Part shown: positions 59,084 through 59,294 of the stretch, piece by piece
How positions within the stretch are numbered: position 1 is the first letter of the stretch
Layout: the number at the start of each line of letters is the position of its first letter
Virus record (IMG/VR): IMGVR_UViG_3300031963_009021
Coordinates: 1 to 59,294 of that record
Source: a virus
Reading direction: 5' to 3' (one strand)
DNA length: 59,294 bases
Translations under genes and position numbers: made by a program
Notes under the pieces: model-generated
Seen by the model: only the letters and a program-made list of their open reading frames with translations
Told to the model about the DNA's origin: nothing
Database searches by the model: none

Positions 59084-59294
59084 ATGAAAGAGCAAACGAC
59101 TACAAAATTGGAATTCTTGATGAAAGTGAACAACAACATTATTGTTCAAAGGTTATTTAACATCAAAGACTATAACCCAAAGGCTAAGGCGTCAATTGAA
59201 CTATATAATCTAATCAGAGAGTTTAAAATTGATTTGGAGAAAGAATTGAAGATGAAAACCGCAACATATATGTTAGATAACATATATGAAATTA
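59084..59294 (+). CDS. Partial hypothetical protein, 3' end outside the window
   Basis: From the ATG at 59084, 70 codons are open to the end of the window. The product begins MKEQTTTKLEFLMKVNNNII and is predicted helical, with Lys/Glu-rich segments (ELYNLIREFKIDLEKELKMK). It starts 4 bases after the RNase H-like stop, so it belongs to the replication operon. No family can be named from this fragment. Confidence 0.6.
   Translation, partial: MKEQTTTKLEFLMKVNNNIIVQRLFNIKDYNPKAKASIELYNLIREFKIDLEKELKMKTATYMLDNIYEI

Noticed and set aside
1-59294. tRNA genes, integrase, insertion sequences, lysogeny module
   Set aside because: None were seen by reading. A covariance-model search would be needed to exclude tRNAs.

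Overview
This window is a contiguous piece of a virulent, T4-like contractile-tailed phage genome. The diagnostic genes are a gp18-like tail sheath, gp19-like tail tube, gp53-like LysM baseplate protein, gp43-like family-B DNA polymerase, gp32-like single-strand DNA binding protein, UvsX-like recombinase and a T4 RNase H-like exonuclease. The DNA is very AT-rich, genes are tightly packed, and no stretch over 300 bases lacks a gene. I saw no tRNA, rRNA, CRISPR array, integrase or insertion sequence. Start codons follow A-rich leaders without a GGAGG-type ribosome site. This is known for Bacteroidota and their phages, so a Bacteroidota host is my best guess, but it is an inference only.

Layout. 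(1) 1-3406, minus: two glycosyltransferases, a 56-residue protein, dUTPase and a DEDDy exonuclease, behind a sigma70-like promoter. (2) 3528-6213, minus: five mostly unrecognised proteins, one with a WYL-like domain. (3) 6267-15761, plus: adhesin or fibre genes built from short N-terminal anchor modules, Pro/Thr-rich linkers and lectin-like domains; the first ends in a papain-like peptidase. (4) 15823-22033, plus: six consecutive glycosyltransferase-type genes, the first resembling polypeptide GlcNAc-transferases (GT60). (5) 22074-24770: two more appendage proteins, one an Asn-rich beta-helix. (6) 24915-27725: DNA polymerase. (7) 27755-33780, minus: structural proteins, a Mn-type superoxide dismutase fused to a PD-(D/E)XK nuclease-like domain, and an SNF2-family helicase. 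(8) 33830-56033, plus: neck, tail completion, sheath, HAD phosphatase, tube, tail chaperone-like gene with a possible frameshift extension, tape measure, giant tube/baseplate protein with an OmpA-like domain, gp53-like protein and a 2087-residue hub with a possible cell-wall hydrolase end. (9) 56129-59294: SSB, UvsX, RNase H and a partial gene.

Expression. Two promoter classes can be read. Replication-type genes (DNA polymerase, SSB, the dUTPase operon) carry TTGAC/TTGAT-N17-TATAyT promoters. Virion-type genes on both strands carry TATTTAT in the sense orientation, in nine of sixteen cases exactly 15-17 nt before the start codon. Rho-independent terminators separate several units.

The most interesting features are a possible self-glycosylating mucin-like virion (Thr/Pro-rich linkers in fibres, sheath and tape measure next to a block of glycosyltransferases), the SOD-nuclease fusion with an embedded internal start, the papain-like peptidase on an adhesin, and the TATTTAT late-type signal with fixed spacing.
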